Shown here one piece after another: positions 55,045 to 63,498 of a stretch of 64,000 nt of DNA. Position 1 is the stretch's first letter, and each line of letters opens with the position of its first letter. Where the stretch lies: NCBI GenBank assembly GCA_025362975.1, contig JANYES010000025.1, positions 1-64,000 on the forward strand, in the 5' to 3' direction. This stretch comes from Alphaproteobacteria bacterium (GTDB lineage: Bacteria; Pseudomonadota; Alphaproteobacteria; Rickettsiales; SXRF01). Below the pieces are notes generated by a model that was not told the origin of the DNA, did not search any database, and saw only the letters and a program-made list of their open reading frames with translations. A program made the position numbers and the translations under genes.

Positions 55045-55789
55045 CAATGCAAACGTAATTGTGACCGGCGCTGCGTCCGGTCTTGGCGCGGCCACCGCGC
55101 GGGCGCTGGCAAATGCGGGTGCGAAAGTGTCGATGTTCGATTTGAAACCGGCTACCGAGCTGGCGCAGGAAATTGGCGGTATGGCGTTTGAATGCGACGT
55201 GACGGCCGACATAGGCGTAAAAACGGCGCTCACCGCGTCGGTCAAGGCGTTCGGGATTCCGCGTGTGTTGGTCAATTGCGCAGGGGTGCTGGGTGCGGGG
55301 CGAATTTTATCGCGCGATGGTCCGATGCGGCTGGAATATTTTCAGGGCGTGATGCAGGTCAATGTCGGCGGAACGTTTAATTTGATGCGTCTTGTCGGCG
55401 AGGTGATGAGCGTGTCATCGCCAACTGAATCGGGCGAGCGTGGGGTGATTATCAATACGGCGTCGATTGCGGCTTATGAAGGGCAGATCGGGCAAGCGGC
55501 CTATGCCGCGAGCAAGGGGGCAATTGTTAGCCTGACGCTGCCGGCGGCGCGCGAGATGGCCAAGTTTGGGATCCGCGTGAACGCGATTGCGCCCGGTCCG
55601 GTGGATACGCCGATGATGGCGGGCATGACGCCGGAAGTGCGCGAGAGTTTAGAGGCGACTATGCCTTTCCCACCGCGGCTGATCAAGCCGGAAGAATATG
55701 CGGCGCTTGTGCTGCATCTGATCGATAACATGGCGATTAATGGCGAAGTGGTCCGGCTGGACGGGGCGCTGCGCATGGCGCCGAAATAG
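55034..55789 (+). CDS. Short-chain dehydrogenase, 3-hydroxy(-2-methyl)acyl-CoA dehydrogenase type
   Basis: 251 residues from the ATG at 55034, overlapping the dehydrogenase gene by 11 bp. TGAASGLG (NAD site), NCAG, and Y-x-x-x-K in AAYAASKGAIVSLTLPAARE, with the HSD17B10-like sequence IRVNAIAPGPVDTPMM. This enzyme type oxidises 2-methyl-3-hydroxybutyryl-CoA in isoleucine degradation. Confidence 0.9.
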   Translation: MQLSNANVIVTGAASGLGAATARALANAGAKVSMFDLKPATELAQEIGGMAFECDVTADIGVKTALTASVKAFGIPRVLVNCAGVLGAGRILSRDGPMRLEYFQGVMQVNVGGTFNLMRLVGEVMSVSSPTESGERGVIINTASIAAYEGQIGQAAYAASKGAIVSLTLPAAREMAKFGIRVNAIAPGPVDTPMMAGMTPEVRESLEATMPFPPRLIKPEEYAALVLHLIDNMAINGEVVRLDGALRMAPK

Positions 55790-55797
55790 GAGATTGT

Positions 55798-56172
55798 ATG
55801 GATACGAACACGACGATGCCGGCGATCAGGGTGATCGCCATGCCTAAAGACGCCAATGCCGACGGGGATATGTTCGGCGGATGGATTATTTCAATGATGG
55901 ATTTGGCGGCGTCGATGCCTGCGAAGAAGCTCGCCAAAAAACGCCTCGTCACGGTGGCGATGGACCAGATTACGTTCCATAAGCCGGTGTTCGTCGGCGA
56001 TTGCCTTGAATGCTACGCGACAATCGAAAAAGTAGGGCGCACCAGCATTACCGTGAAGGTGGAAACCTTCGTCGAGCGCAAGCTGAGCATGGATAAGGAA
56101 AAAGTCACCGAGGGCAGCTTTGTGATGGTGGCTATCGGCGCGGACCGCAAGCCGATTCCAGTTGCGGGCTAA
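55798..56172 (+). CDS. Acyl-CoA thioesterase (YciA/hotdog type)
   Basis: 124 residues with AGGAG upstream. GDMFGGWIISMMDLAAS (catalytic Asp in the hotdog helix) and VTVAMDQITFHKPVFVGD are the family signature. It releases CoA from surplus acyl-CoAs. Last gene of the operon; its stop codon overlaps the stop of the convergent aminotransferase gene, with no terminator between. Confidence 0.92.
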   Translation: MDTNTTMPAIRVIAMPKDANADGDMFGGWIISMMDLAASMPAKKLAKKRLVTVAMDQITFHKPVFVGDCLECYATIEKVGRTSITVKVETFVERKLSMDKEKVTEGSFVMVAIGADRKPIPVAG

Positions 56173-57344
56173 ACGTAAGCGAGCCCGAGCTTTACGCTTG
56201 ATGGAAGGTTGATGATGCGGCACGACAGGCTTTCGGTCAGGCGCAGGTCGGTTTTCGGGCAGTGTGCGTAGATCGGCAGCGTGTGCAGCGGATTCCATAT
56301 GGGGCGGCAGAAGAGTTTTGCGTCGTGCAGTTTTTGCAGCGTTTCATCGCGCCATGTGGGATGGTCGTGATCGGCCAGTAAGGTGACCAGCCAGTAATTG
56401 CTCTGTGTATTTTTCGGTTCGCGCAGGATGCGTATGCCAGCCATGTTTTCAAAGGCTTCGATGTACTTCGCGGCGAGTGCGCGTTTGGCGCGCAGGAACT
56501 GCTGGAGCTGTTCAAGCTGCGCGCAGCCGAGCGCGGCGTTTAAGTTGGGCATGCGGTAGTTCCAGCCGATTGCATCGTGGCTGAAGGCCCATTTGTGGGG
56601 TTCTTTGGCGGTGCTGGTCAGGTGTTTGATGCGCTGGTGCAGTGCTGAATCTTGCGTCACAATGGCGCCGCCGCCGCCGGTGGTGAGGATTTTATTGCCG
56701 TTGAAGCTGAAAATGCCGGTGTGTTCGCTGCCGATTTTTTTGCCGTGGGTGAGCGAGCCGAGCGCTTCGGTGGAATCTTCGATGAAGGCGAGGTTCCATG
56801 TTTTGGTCACGTGCGCCAGTGCGTCGAGCTGGCAGGGATGGCCGAACACATGCACGGGTACGAGCGCGCGGATGATGCGTCCGGTGTGTTTATTGACGGC
56901 GTTTCCGTCTTTCATTATGGCGGTGGCTTCGAGGTGTTTTTGCAAGGCGATGGGGTCCATGCCGAGCGATGCTTCCTCAACTTCGACGAAATGCGGAATG
57001 GCCCCGGCATGCGACACGGCATTGGCGGTGGCGATGAAGGTGAGCGACGGCACGATGACTTCGTCGCCGGGCAGGACGCCGAGGATGCACAGCGCCGCAT
57101 GCAGTGCGCAGGTGCCGTTGACAAGAACCACCGCGTGTTTGGCGCCGCAGGCTTGCGCTAGATCTTTTTCGAAACGATCGACGAAAGCGCCCACAGATGA
57201 CACCCAGCCTTCGGTGATGCAGGAATTGACATACGCGGCTTCATTGCCGGAAAACAGCGGCTCGTGCAGGCTCACCGGGCGCGGCGTGTCGCCGATCACC
57301 GAGTCGATGGCAGCGATGATGTCAGACGACGTAGCGGTGGACAT
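56169..57344 (-). CDS. DegT/DnrJ/EryC1 aminotransferase, LegC-like
   Basis: 391 residues. PLP enzyme for amino-sugar synthesis: VNGTCALHAAL, VIVPSLTFIATANAV, FIEDSTEALGS, and the PLP Lys218 in FSFNGNKILTTGGGG. Resembles the LegC group that aminates a 4-keto sugar nucleotide in legionaminic acid synthesis. Overlaps the dehydratase gene upstream by 23 bp. Without the remaining pathway genes in view the end sugar stays open. Confidence 0.88.
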   Translation of the reverse strand: MSTATSSDIIAAIDSVIGDTPRPVSLHEPLFSGNEAAYVNSCITEGWVSSVGAFVDRFEKDLAQACGAKHAVVLVNGTCALHAALCILGVLPGDEVIVPSLTFIATANAVSHAGAIPHFVEVEEASLGMDPIALQKHLEATAIMKDGNAVNKHTGRIIRALVPVHVFGHPCQLDALAHVTKTWNLAFIEDSTEALGSLTHGKKIGSEHTGIFSFNGNKILTTGGGGAIVTQDSALHQRIKHLTSTAKEPHKWAFSHDAIGWNYRMPNLNAALGCAQLEQLQQFLRAKRALAAKYIEAFENMAGIRILREPKNTQSNYWLVTLLADHDHPTWRDETLQKLHDAKLFCRPIWNPLHTLPIYAHCPKTDLRLTESLSCRIINLPSSVKLGLAYV

Positions 57345-58335
57345 CGTGATAATGGGAGCGATTATGCGCGTCGGAGAACCATTCGATGCTGGCGGTGAGG
57401 CCGCGCTTCAGGCCGTCGATGCCGGTGTGCGCAGGTTTCCAGCCGAGCAGCGATTGTATTTTGCTGTTGTCGCAGCAGAGGCGTTCGACCTCGCTGAGTG
57501 CGGGGCGCAAGCGTGCGTCGTCTTGTTTCACGTCAAGTTTTTTGCCAGTGAGTTCGCTGATGAGTTTCACCGTGTCGCCGATGGATATCTCATGGCCGCT
57601 GCCTATGTTAATAGTCTGGCCCACCGAGCGCTCGTCGTCGAGAATGGCGATCATGCCTGCTGCCGTGTCGCACACGAAGTTGAAATCGCGCGTGGGGCTT
57701 AGCGCGCCGAGCATGATTTCGCCTTTGCCTGAAAGAGCTTGCAAAATCATGGTGGGGATGACGGCGCGCATGGACTGGCGCGGGCCGTAGGTGTTAAAGG
57801 GGCGCGCGGTGGCCACCGGCGTTCCGAAGGAGCAGTAATAGGAATAGGCGATCTGGTCGGCGCCGATTTTGCTCGCTGAGTACGGCGACTGGCCAACCAG
57901 CGGATGGGTTTCAGGGATGGGAACGATCTGGGCGGTGCCATAGACTTCCGAGGTCGAAATGTGGACGACCTTTTTGATGCCCAAATCGCGCGCGGCCTGC
58001 ACCACGTTCATGGTGCCCATGACGTTGGTGTCGATGTAGGATGACGGGGCGTTATAAGAATAAGGAATGGCGATGAGCGCGGCCAGATGCATCACCGCGT
58101 CGCAACCGCGCATGGCTTCGCGCACGGAAAACGGGTCGCGCACGTCGCCCATGATGAGTTCGATTTTGCTGCGCGTTTCGGGCGCGATGGTGTCGAGCCA
58201 GCCGAAGCTGCCGAAAGAATTATACAGCGCCATCGCGCGCACGGTTCGGCCCTGCCCCACCAGCATTTCCACGAGGTGCGAGCCGATAAAGCCTTCCGCG
58301 CCGGTGACGAGGATTGTCTGTAAAGTCTGTGTCAT
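57322..58335 (-). CDS. NAD-dependent sugar-nucleotide 4,6-dehydratase, LegB-like
   Basis: 337 residues from the ATG at 58335. Extended SDR: TGAEGFIGSHLVEML, then SPYSASKIGADQIAYS (catalytic Tyr/Lys) and RPFNTYGPRQSMRAVIPT, close to LegB-type GDP-GlcNAc 4,6-dehydratases. No ribosome-binding site; the -10 at 58343 lies 7 bases before the ATG. Makes the 4-keto sugar used by the next gene, LegC-like. Confidence 0.9.
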   Translation of the reverse strand: MTQTLQTILVTGAEGFIGSHLVEMLVGQGRTVRAMALYNSFGSFGWLDTIAPETRSKIELIMGDVRDPFSVREAMRGCDAVMHLAALIAIPYSYNAPSSYIDTNVMGTMNVVQAARDLGIKKVVHISTSEVYGTAQIVPIPETHPLVGQSPYSASKIGADQIAYSYYCSFGTPVATARPFNTYGPRQSMRAVIPTMILQALSGKGEIMLGALSPTRDFNFVCDTAAGMIAILDDERSVGQTINIGSGHEISIGDTVKLISELTGKKLDVKQDDARLRPALSEVERLCCDNSKIQSLLGWKPAHTGIDGLKRGLTASIEWFSDAHNRSHYHDVHRYVV

Positions 58336-58342
58336 GAGCGGC

Positions 58343-58370
58343 ACTATACCAACGTTTGACACGTTGCCAA
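58343..58370 (-). promoter_or_regulatory. Candidate promoter giving a leaderless legB mRNA
   Basis: Minus strand TTGGCA (58365-58370), 16-bp spacer, TATAGT (58343-58348), then GCCGCTC and ATG at 58335. Transcription would start at or within a base or two of the start codon. Confidence 0.55.
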
Positions 58371-58403
58371 GGTATTATCGGATAATAGCGTGGTTACTGG
58401 TGC

Positions 58404-59474
58404 TTAACCGGCTGCAAAGTTGCGCTTGGCTTGTGTCAAGTCGTCGAGGCGGCCTACGTCCATCCAGTCGTCGCGAAGCGGGAATACGGCTACTCTTTTC
58501 TGGTTTTTGGTCAGCGTCTGCAACACGCTTGGCATGTCGGTGACAGCCCCTTTAGGTATGACGTTCAGCACCTGTGGGTCCATCACATAAATCCCGGCGC
58601 TGATCAGGTTTTCGTAGACCGGTTTTTCGGCGATAGAATCGAGCATGCCGTCTTTGAGCTGGATGACGCCGAAGGGGATTTCCATTCGGTGCATCCGCGC
58701 GCAAACCGTGGCCATGCCGCCATTGGCAACGTGATAGTCCAGCAATTCGCCGTAATCGACGGGGCTGAGTATATCGCCGTTGATGAGGATGAAGGGTAAG
58801 CTAAAAGGCTTGTCGATCAGCGACAGCGCACCGGCGGTGCCGAGCGACTCGGTTTCTCGCACGTAAGAAATATGACACCCCCACATGCTGCCGTCACCGA
58901 AATATTCTTCGACCATGTGGCCCAGATAGTTGAGACTGATGTGGAAATCGCTGAAGCCCTGACGCACGAATTGCAGTAGGATATGCTCAAGCATCGGCTT
59001 GCCGCCGACTTCGACCATTGGCTTGGGGATATCGCGCGTCAGCGGCATCAGACGCTTGCCTTTGCCGCCGGCCATAATGACGACGGGGTTGTCGCGGTCG
59101 ATGCGCACGAAGCCGGTGATGGCATCGTAGAGCGCGATGCCTTTAAGCTTGCCGTCGGCTTCGAGCAGCGGCATCTGCTTCACTTGGCAATTCTGCATGC
59201 CTGCGATCACGTCCGTGCGGCTAGAGTTCGCTGGCATGATAAAAGGGCTGACATGCATCGCCTTTGAAGCGGGCGATTCGAGATTAAGGCCGGAAAGCAG
59301 CCCGCGACGCACGTCACCGTCGGTCAGCGAGCCGAGCATTTTACCCTTGGCGTCCACCACGAGCGCGATGCGCGCGTCGTTGCCGTTGATGGTTTTGAGC
59401 GCGTCCAGCAGCGTCGCCGCCTGCAAAATCTGGACGTCGACGGCGGGGATGATCGGGTACGGATGACCGGACAT
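58404..59474 (-). CDS. ptmE: CBS-domain sugar nucleotidyltransferase, PtmE-like
   Basis: 356 residues from the ATG at 59474. Two CBS motifs in the first 120 residues (LGSLTDGDVRRGLL, LKGIALYDAITGFV), then a nucleotidyltransferase with VIMAGGKGKRLMPLTRDIPK. This CBS-NTase architecture is that of PtmE, the glucosamine-1-phosphate guanylyltransferase that starts the GDP-legionaminic acid route. It ends with DDWMDVGRLDDL typical of the family. 69 bp upstream of the LegB-like gene start, so a separate transcript for legB is possible. Confidence 0.87.
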   Translation of the reverse strand: MSGHPYPIIPAVDVQILQAATLLDALKTINGNDARIALVVDAKGKMLGSLTDGDVRRGLLSGLNLESPASKAMHVSPFIMPANSSRTDVIAGMQNCQVKQMPLLEADGKLKGIALYDAITGFVRIDRDNPVVIMAGGKGKRLMPLTRDIPKPMVEVGGKPMLEHILLQFVRQGFSDFHISLNYLGHMVEEYFGDGSMWGCHISYVRETESLGTAGALSLIDKPFSLPFILINGDILSPVDYGELLDYHVANGGMATVCARMHRMEIPFGVIQLKDGMLDSIAEKPVYENLISAGIYVMDPQVLNVIPKGAVTDMPSVLQTLTKNQKRVAVFPLRDDWMDVGRLDDLTQAKRNFAAG

Positions 59475-59543
59475 GGGATGGCTCTTTTCGTTGTAAATCG
59501 CGCGCACTATAGCCCCAAGCCCGGTTTTTGCCAAGCAAGCTGT

Positions 59544-60383
59544 TTAAAGGCTGCCGTTACGGCGGATTCGCTCGGAAAGCTCGCGGATTTTGCTGAAGGT
59601 GGCGCGGGTGTCATCCTGAACCTGCAAGGCGCTGCGTTTTTGCAGCTGGTCCCATTTGGTCTGGATGGCCTGCATGGCTTTGGCGAGGCGCTCCGAGCGT
59701 CCTTCCGGCTCGAACAGCCCCACATCCTTGGCAAAGCGCGATGACAAAATGACGCAGGACGAGCCCATGCGTGCGTGTTCGCCCAGGATGAATTCCGGGG
59801 GCAGCTCCCCTGCCCCGCCGATGGCGGCCATGCCGCCGAAACCGAAAGATTTTCCGCTGGCGGCGACCATGCTGCCCATCCAGTCGATGATGCCGAGCGC
59901 GAGGGGTTCGAACAGGAAATCGAGGCCGAGCGAAAGGTGTAAATCGTTCAGGCCGAAATAGACTTCCGACACATCGGGGTGGAAGGCGATATCGCTGATA
60001 TGGGCCATTGAAAACGAGGTTTCGATCAGCGGCAGCGGCTTGGCGCGCCCGTCGAGATAGGTGAGGAAATCCTCGAACTGGATGAGCTTGGTTATCATCG
60101 GCTGCATCACTAAATCCGCGCCGTTGCCCACCGCATGGTCGATTTCGCCTTCGGAATCCGAGTGCAGCGGGTTGACGCGCACGATCAACTCCGCTTTGGT
60201 GACGACTTTGCGCATTTTGGCGACGTCTTCGGGCACGTGGGTCGAGATGAAGGTGGTGCGGGTGGCCTGGCGCTGAATTTTTTCCGGACCGGTTTCCAGG
60301 TCGACCATAATGCGTGAAATTCCGGCTTCCTGCGCGTCGATGGCGATGCCGGGGTCATTGGTAATCAGGATGGTTTTGATCAT
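59544..60383 (-). CDS. HpcH/HpaI aldolase / citrate lyase beta family protein
   Basis: 279 residues. TIM-barrel features: RIMVDLETGPE, ELIVRVNPLHSD, ADLVMQPMITK (strands around the metal site) and EVYFGLNDLHLSLGLD. The family cleaves or joins carbon skeletons with pyruvate or acyl-CoA. It lies upstream of ptmE by 69 bp on the same strand, as such aldolase-like genes often do in nonulosonate and capsule clusters. Substrate unknown. Confidence 0.85.
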   Translation of the reverse strand: MIKTILITNDPGIAIDAQEAGISRIMVDLETGPEKIQRQATRTTFISTHVPEDVAKMRKVVTKAELIVRVNPLHSDSEGEIDHAVGNGADLVMQPMITKLIQFEDFLTYLDGRAKPLPLIETSFSMAHISDIAFHPDVSEVYFGLNDLHLSLGLDFLFEPLALGIIDWMGSMVAASGKSFGFGGMAAIGGAGELPPEFILGEHARMGSSCVILSSRFAKDVGLFEPEGRSERLAKAMQAIQTKWDQLQKRSALQVQDDTRATFSKIRELSERIRRNGSL

Positions 60384-60567
60384 TTGGTTCTTTTCGTCAG
60401 GTGTGTATCTCTATTTTGCCATATAAATACCGGATATTCCAGCTAGATAGCGATTATTACGGCATGCGCGATTGCCGCTTGACGCTGGGTTTAAACATTA
60501 TTAAATATTTGCAATGATTTAACCCTCCACCTTCAGGTGCGTTTCCTTGCCCATCACCCCACCTCCA

Positions 60568-61929
60568 ATGACGGGTTACAATACCCACCGCGAAAGCGAC
60601 AAGCAGGCGATGCTCGCTGCCATAGGCAAATCGTCAATGGCGGAGCTGTTTGCTGCGATTCCGAAATCGCTACGTCTCACCCGCCCGCTCAACCTGCCTG
60701 CGGCGATACCGGAATGGCAGTTGGCGCGGCACATGGAAGGGCTTGCGAGTAAAAACGCTACGGTTAAAACGCATAACAGCTTTTTAGGCGGCGGTGCCTA
60801 TGAGCATTATATCCCGGCGGTGGTGGACGCGATTACCTCGCGCGGGGAATTTTTAACGTCGTATACGCCGTATCAACCGGAGATCAGTCAGGGACTGTTG
60901 CAAGCTCTCGCTGAATATCAAGAAGCCCTTGCAGCCATCACTGGCCTGCCGGTCGTCAACGGCTCATGCTATGACGGTGCTACGGCGCTGGCGGATGCGG
61001 CATGGACATGCTGCCTGATTTCGAAGAAAAATGCTCACGCCGAATTGCTCGTCGCCGACGGCGTCAGGGCGCATTACCGCGAGGTGCTGGACACCTATAT
61101 GGACGGGCGCGCCGTCAAGCGCCATGCGCTTGCGCTCGACAGCAAGACCGGGCGTATCGATATCAAAACGCTCGACGCGGCACTCGAAAGAACCAAACCT
61201 GCCGGGTTCTTATTCCAGACCCCCAATGCGCTCGGGATTTTCGAAGACGTAGCGGCTATTGCCAAAGCTTGCGCAAAGCACGGTGCCATCTCCGCCTGCT
61301 CATTCAACCCGATTGCCAGCGGCATCATCACGCCCCCGGGTGAACTCGGCGTCGACATCGTCACCTGCGACGGCCAGACGCTGGGCCTGCCACTGAACGC
61401 GGGCGGGCCGAGTTTAGGCGTCTACGCCACGAAAAAAGAATACCGCAAATACGTGCCGGGCCGCTTGATCGGCAAAGTGACCGACATTAACGGAAATCTC
61501 GCTTACGCATTGGTCTACGAAGACCGCGAGCAGCACGTGGCGCGCGAACGCGCGACGTCGAATATCTGCTCGAATCAGGCGCTGAACGCCATCCGCTCGG
61601 TGATTTTCCTTGCCTGTATCGGCGAACAGGGTTTGGCGAAACTGGCGAGCCTCAACACGCGCAAGGCGCATTATTTAGCTGACTTACTGCGCTCCATCGA
61701 GGGCGTAAAAGTTGCGTTCAGCGGGCCGTTTTTCAATGAGTTTATCATTACGTTGAATAAACCCGTCGCGGACGTGCAGAAGGCATTGCTGGCCAAAAAG
61801 ATCTTCGCGGGCATCGATTATTCTGGCCAGTATGGCCTTACCCACGCCATGCTCGTCACCGCTACGGAAGTCAAAACCAAGGCGGATATGGACGCTTATG
61901 CGCATGCGCTTAAAGAGGTGCTCGCATGA
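60568..61929 (+). CDS. gcvPA: Glycine dehydrogenase (decarboxylating) subunit 1
   Basis: 453 residues from the ATG at 60568; a TTG at 60547 is an alternative start, and neither has a clear ribosome-binding site. Begins YNTHRESDKQAMLAAIG and continues with the FLGGGAYEHYIPAVVD and SYTPYQPEISQG blocks of the P-protein N-terminal half. Works with subunit 2 (overlapping by 4 bp) in the glycine cleavage system. gcvT and gcvH are not seen just upstream. Confidence 0.95.
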   Translation: MTGYNTHRESDKQAMLAAIGKSSMAELFAAIPKSLRLTRPLNLPAAIPEWQLARHMEGLASKNATVKTHNSFLGGGAYEHYIPAVVDAITSRGEFLTSYTPYQPEISQGLLQALAEYQEALAAITGLPVVNGSCYDGATALADAAWTCCLISKKNAHAELLVADGVRAHYREVLDTYMDGRAVKRHALALDSKTGRIDIKTLDAALERTKPAGFLFQTPNALGIFEDVAAIAKACAKHGAISACSFNPIASGIITPPGELGVDIVTCDGQTLGLPLNAGGPSLGVYATKKEYRKYVPGRLIGKVTDINGNLAYALVYEDREQHVARERATSNICSNQALNAIRSVIFLACIGEQGLAKLASLNTRKAHYLADLLRSIEGVKVAFSGPFFNEFIITLNKPVADVQKALLAKKIFAGIDYSGQYGLTHAMLVTATEVKTKADMDAYAHALKEVLA

Positions 61930-63371
61930 GGCCGACGATTTTCGATAATTCCCGTCCCGGCGTCAGCGGCGTATGTATCCACGACCCGGAATTTTCCACC
62001 GACGCGCCGACGCAGCTGATTGATGCGGCGCTCCTGCGCGACCAGCCGCTCGGCCTTCCCGAGCTGACCGAAATCGAAGTTGTGCGCCATTACACCGAAC
62101 TCAGCCTCGACAATCACGGCGTGGATTCCGGCACCTACCCGCTCGGCTCCTGCACCATGAAATACAACCCCAAGCGTAACGACGCGATGGCCAACCTTAC
62201 GGGTTTCCGCGACGCGCATCCGCAGCAACCGGCAGAAACGCTGACCGGCGTGTGGGAAATGCTGTCGCATTTGCAGCGCTATATTTCCGAACTCATGGGC
62301 ATGGACGAGGTATCGCTCCAACCCGCAGCGGGCGCTCACGGCGAGTTAGCGGGCTTACTGATTATCCGCAAATACCTGCAGGACTCCGGTCAGCAACACC
62401 GCAAGATCGTGCTGATCGCTGACGCGGCGCACGGCACCAATCCGGCATCCGCCGCAATGGCGGGTTTCACCTGCCGCATCATCCCCACCACCCGCGAAGG
62501 GCTGATGGATGTCGATGCGCTCAAAAAGGAACTGACTCCGGACGTGGCTGCACTGATGCTCACCAACCCGTCGACGCTGGGATTGTTCGAAGAAAACATC
62601 GAAACAATCGCAAGCCTCATCCACGATAACGGTTCGCTTTTGTACTATGACGGCGCCAATATGAACGCGCTGATGGGCCTCGCGCGCCCCGGCGACATGG
62701 GCTTCGACGTGATGCATATCAACGTGCATAAAACGCTCTCCACCCCGCATGGCGGCGGCGGACCCGGCGGCGGGCCGGTTGGCGTGAAATCCTTCCTACG
62801 CGACTATCTGCCAGCGCCGATTGCTAAAAATGCGAATGGCGTGTTTGTGCCTGAATACGATCTGAAACATAGTATCGGCAGCATGAAAGCCTTCTTCGGG
62901 CATATTGCGGTGATGGTGCGGGCGTATTCGTATATCCTGACGATGGGCCCGGATGGGCTGAAGGAAGCATCGGAAAATGCGGTGCTCAACGCGAATTACA
63001 TTCAGGCTGAGTTAGCTGACTTCCTGCCGCCTGTTTTTGACAAACTCTGCATGCATGAATGCCTGCTTTCGGGCAACAAGTTGAGTGTCTCAGCTTATAG
63101 CTTTGCCAAGCGCCTGATCGATTACGGCATCCACCCGCCGACATTGGTGGGCGCAGGCTGCGTGTATTTCGGCGAGGATTTGAAATCGGCGATGCTGATC
63201 GAGCCGACGGAAACGGAAACGAAGGAAGACCTCGATGACATGATCGCCGTCTTCCGCCGCATTTTAAGTGAAATGAAAAACGATAAGGATATGGTCGAAT
63301 CCGCGCCGCACCTCTCGCCGATTGGCAAGATCGAAGCGCGGGCGAAAGAAGTGGATTCTGATGCTGCGTAA
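61926..63371 (+). CDS. gcvPB: Glycine dehydrogenase (decarboxylating) subunit 2
   Basis: 481 residues. PLP-binding Lys269 in NVHKTLSTPHGGGGPGGGPV, and SCTMKYNPKRND with DAAHGTNPASAAM. Together with GcvPA forms the two-subunit P-protein that decarboxylates glycine and passes the aminomethyl group to GcvH. ATGA overlap with gcvPA. Confidence 0.96.
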   Translation: MRPTIFDNSRPGVSGVCIHDPEFSTDAPTQLIDAALLRDQPLGLPELTEIEVVRHYTELSLDNHGVDSGTYPLGSCTMKYNPKRNDAMANLTGFRDAHPQQPAETLTGVWEMLSHLQRYISELMGMDEVSLQPAAGAHGELAGLLIIRKYLQDSGQQHRKIVLIADAAHGTNPASAAMAGFTCRIIPTTREGLMDVDALKKELTPDVAALMLTNPSTLGLFEENIETIASLIHDNGSLLYYDGANMNALMGLARPGDMGFDVMHINVHKTLSTPHGGGGPGGGPVGVKSFLRDYLPAPIAKNANGVFVPEYDLKHSIGSMKAFFGHIAVMVRAYSYILTMGPDGLKEASENAVLNANYIQAELADFLPPVFDKLCMHECLLSGNKLSVSAYSFAKRLIDYGIHPPTLVGAGCVYFGEDLKSAMLIEPTETETKEDLDDMIAVFRRILSEMKNDKDMVESAPHLSPIGKIEARAKEVDSDAA

Positions 63372-63381
63372 CAATCAGGCC

Positions 63382-63405
63382 GTCACCCTGTCGCATGACG
63401 GGGCC
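63382..63405 (-). repeat. Dispersed palindromic repeat, copy 4
   Basis: GTCACCCTGTCGCATGACGG on the plus strand, the reverse complement of copies 1 and 2. It lies 10 bp after the gcvPB stop. Confidence 0.75.
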
Positions 63406-63461
63406 AGGCTTTACTCGCGGTAAGCAAGGAATAACATCGCCGCCGACGCGGCTTTACCCAG

Positions 63462-63485
63462 ACCTCGTCATGCGACGGGGTGACA
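63462..63485 (+). repeat. Dispersed palindromic repeat, copy 5
   Basis: ACCTCGTCATGCGACGGGGT followed by GACA. It lies head-to-head with copy 4 (57 bp between), 14 bp before the asnB start. Confidence 0.78.
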
Positions 63486-63498
63486 AAGGAGAGAGATT

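Noticed and set aside
60384-60567. Glycine riboswitch upstream of gcvPA
   Set aside because: The 180-bp region lacks the paired helices and conserved core I would expect; nothing beyond weak sequence is visible.
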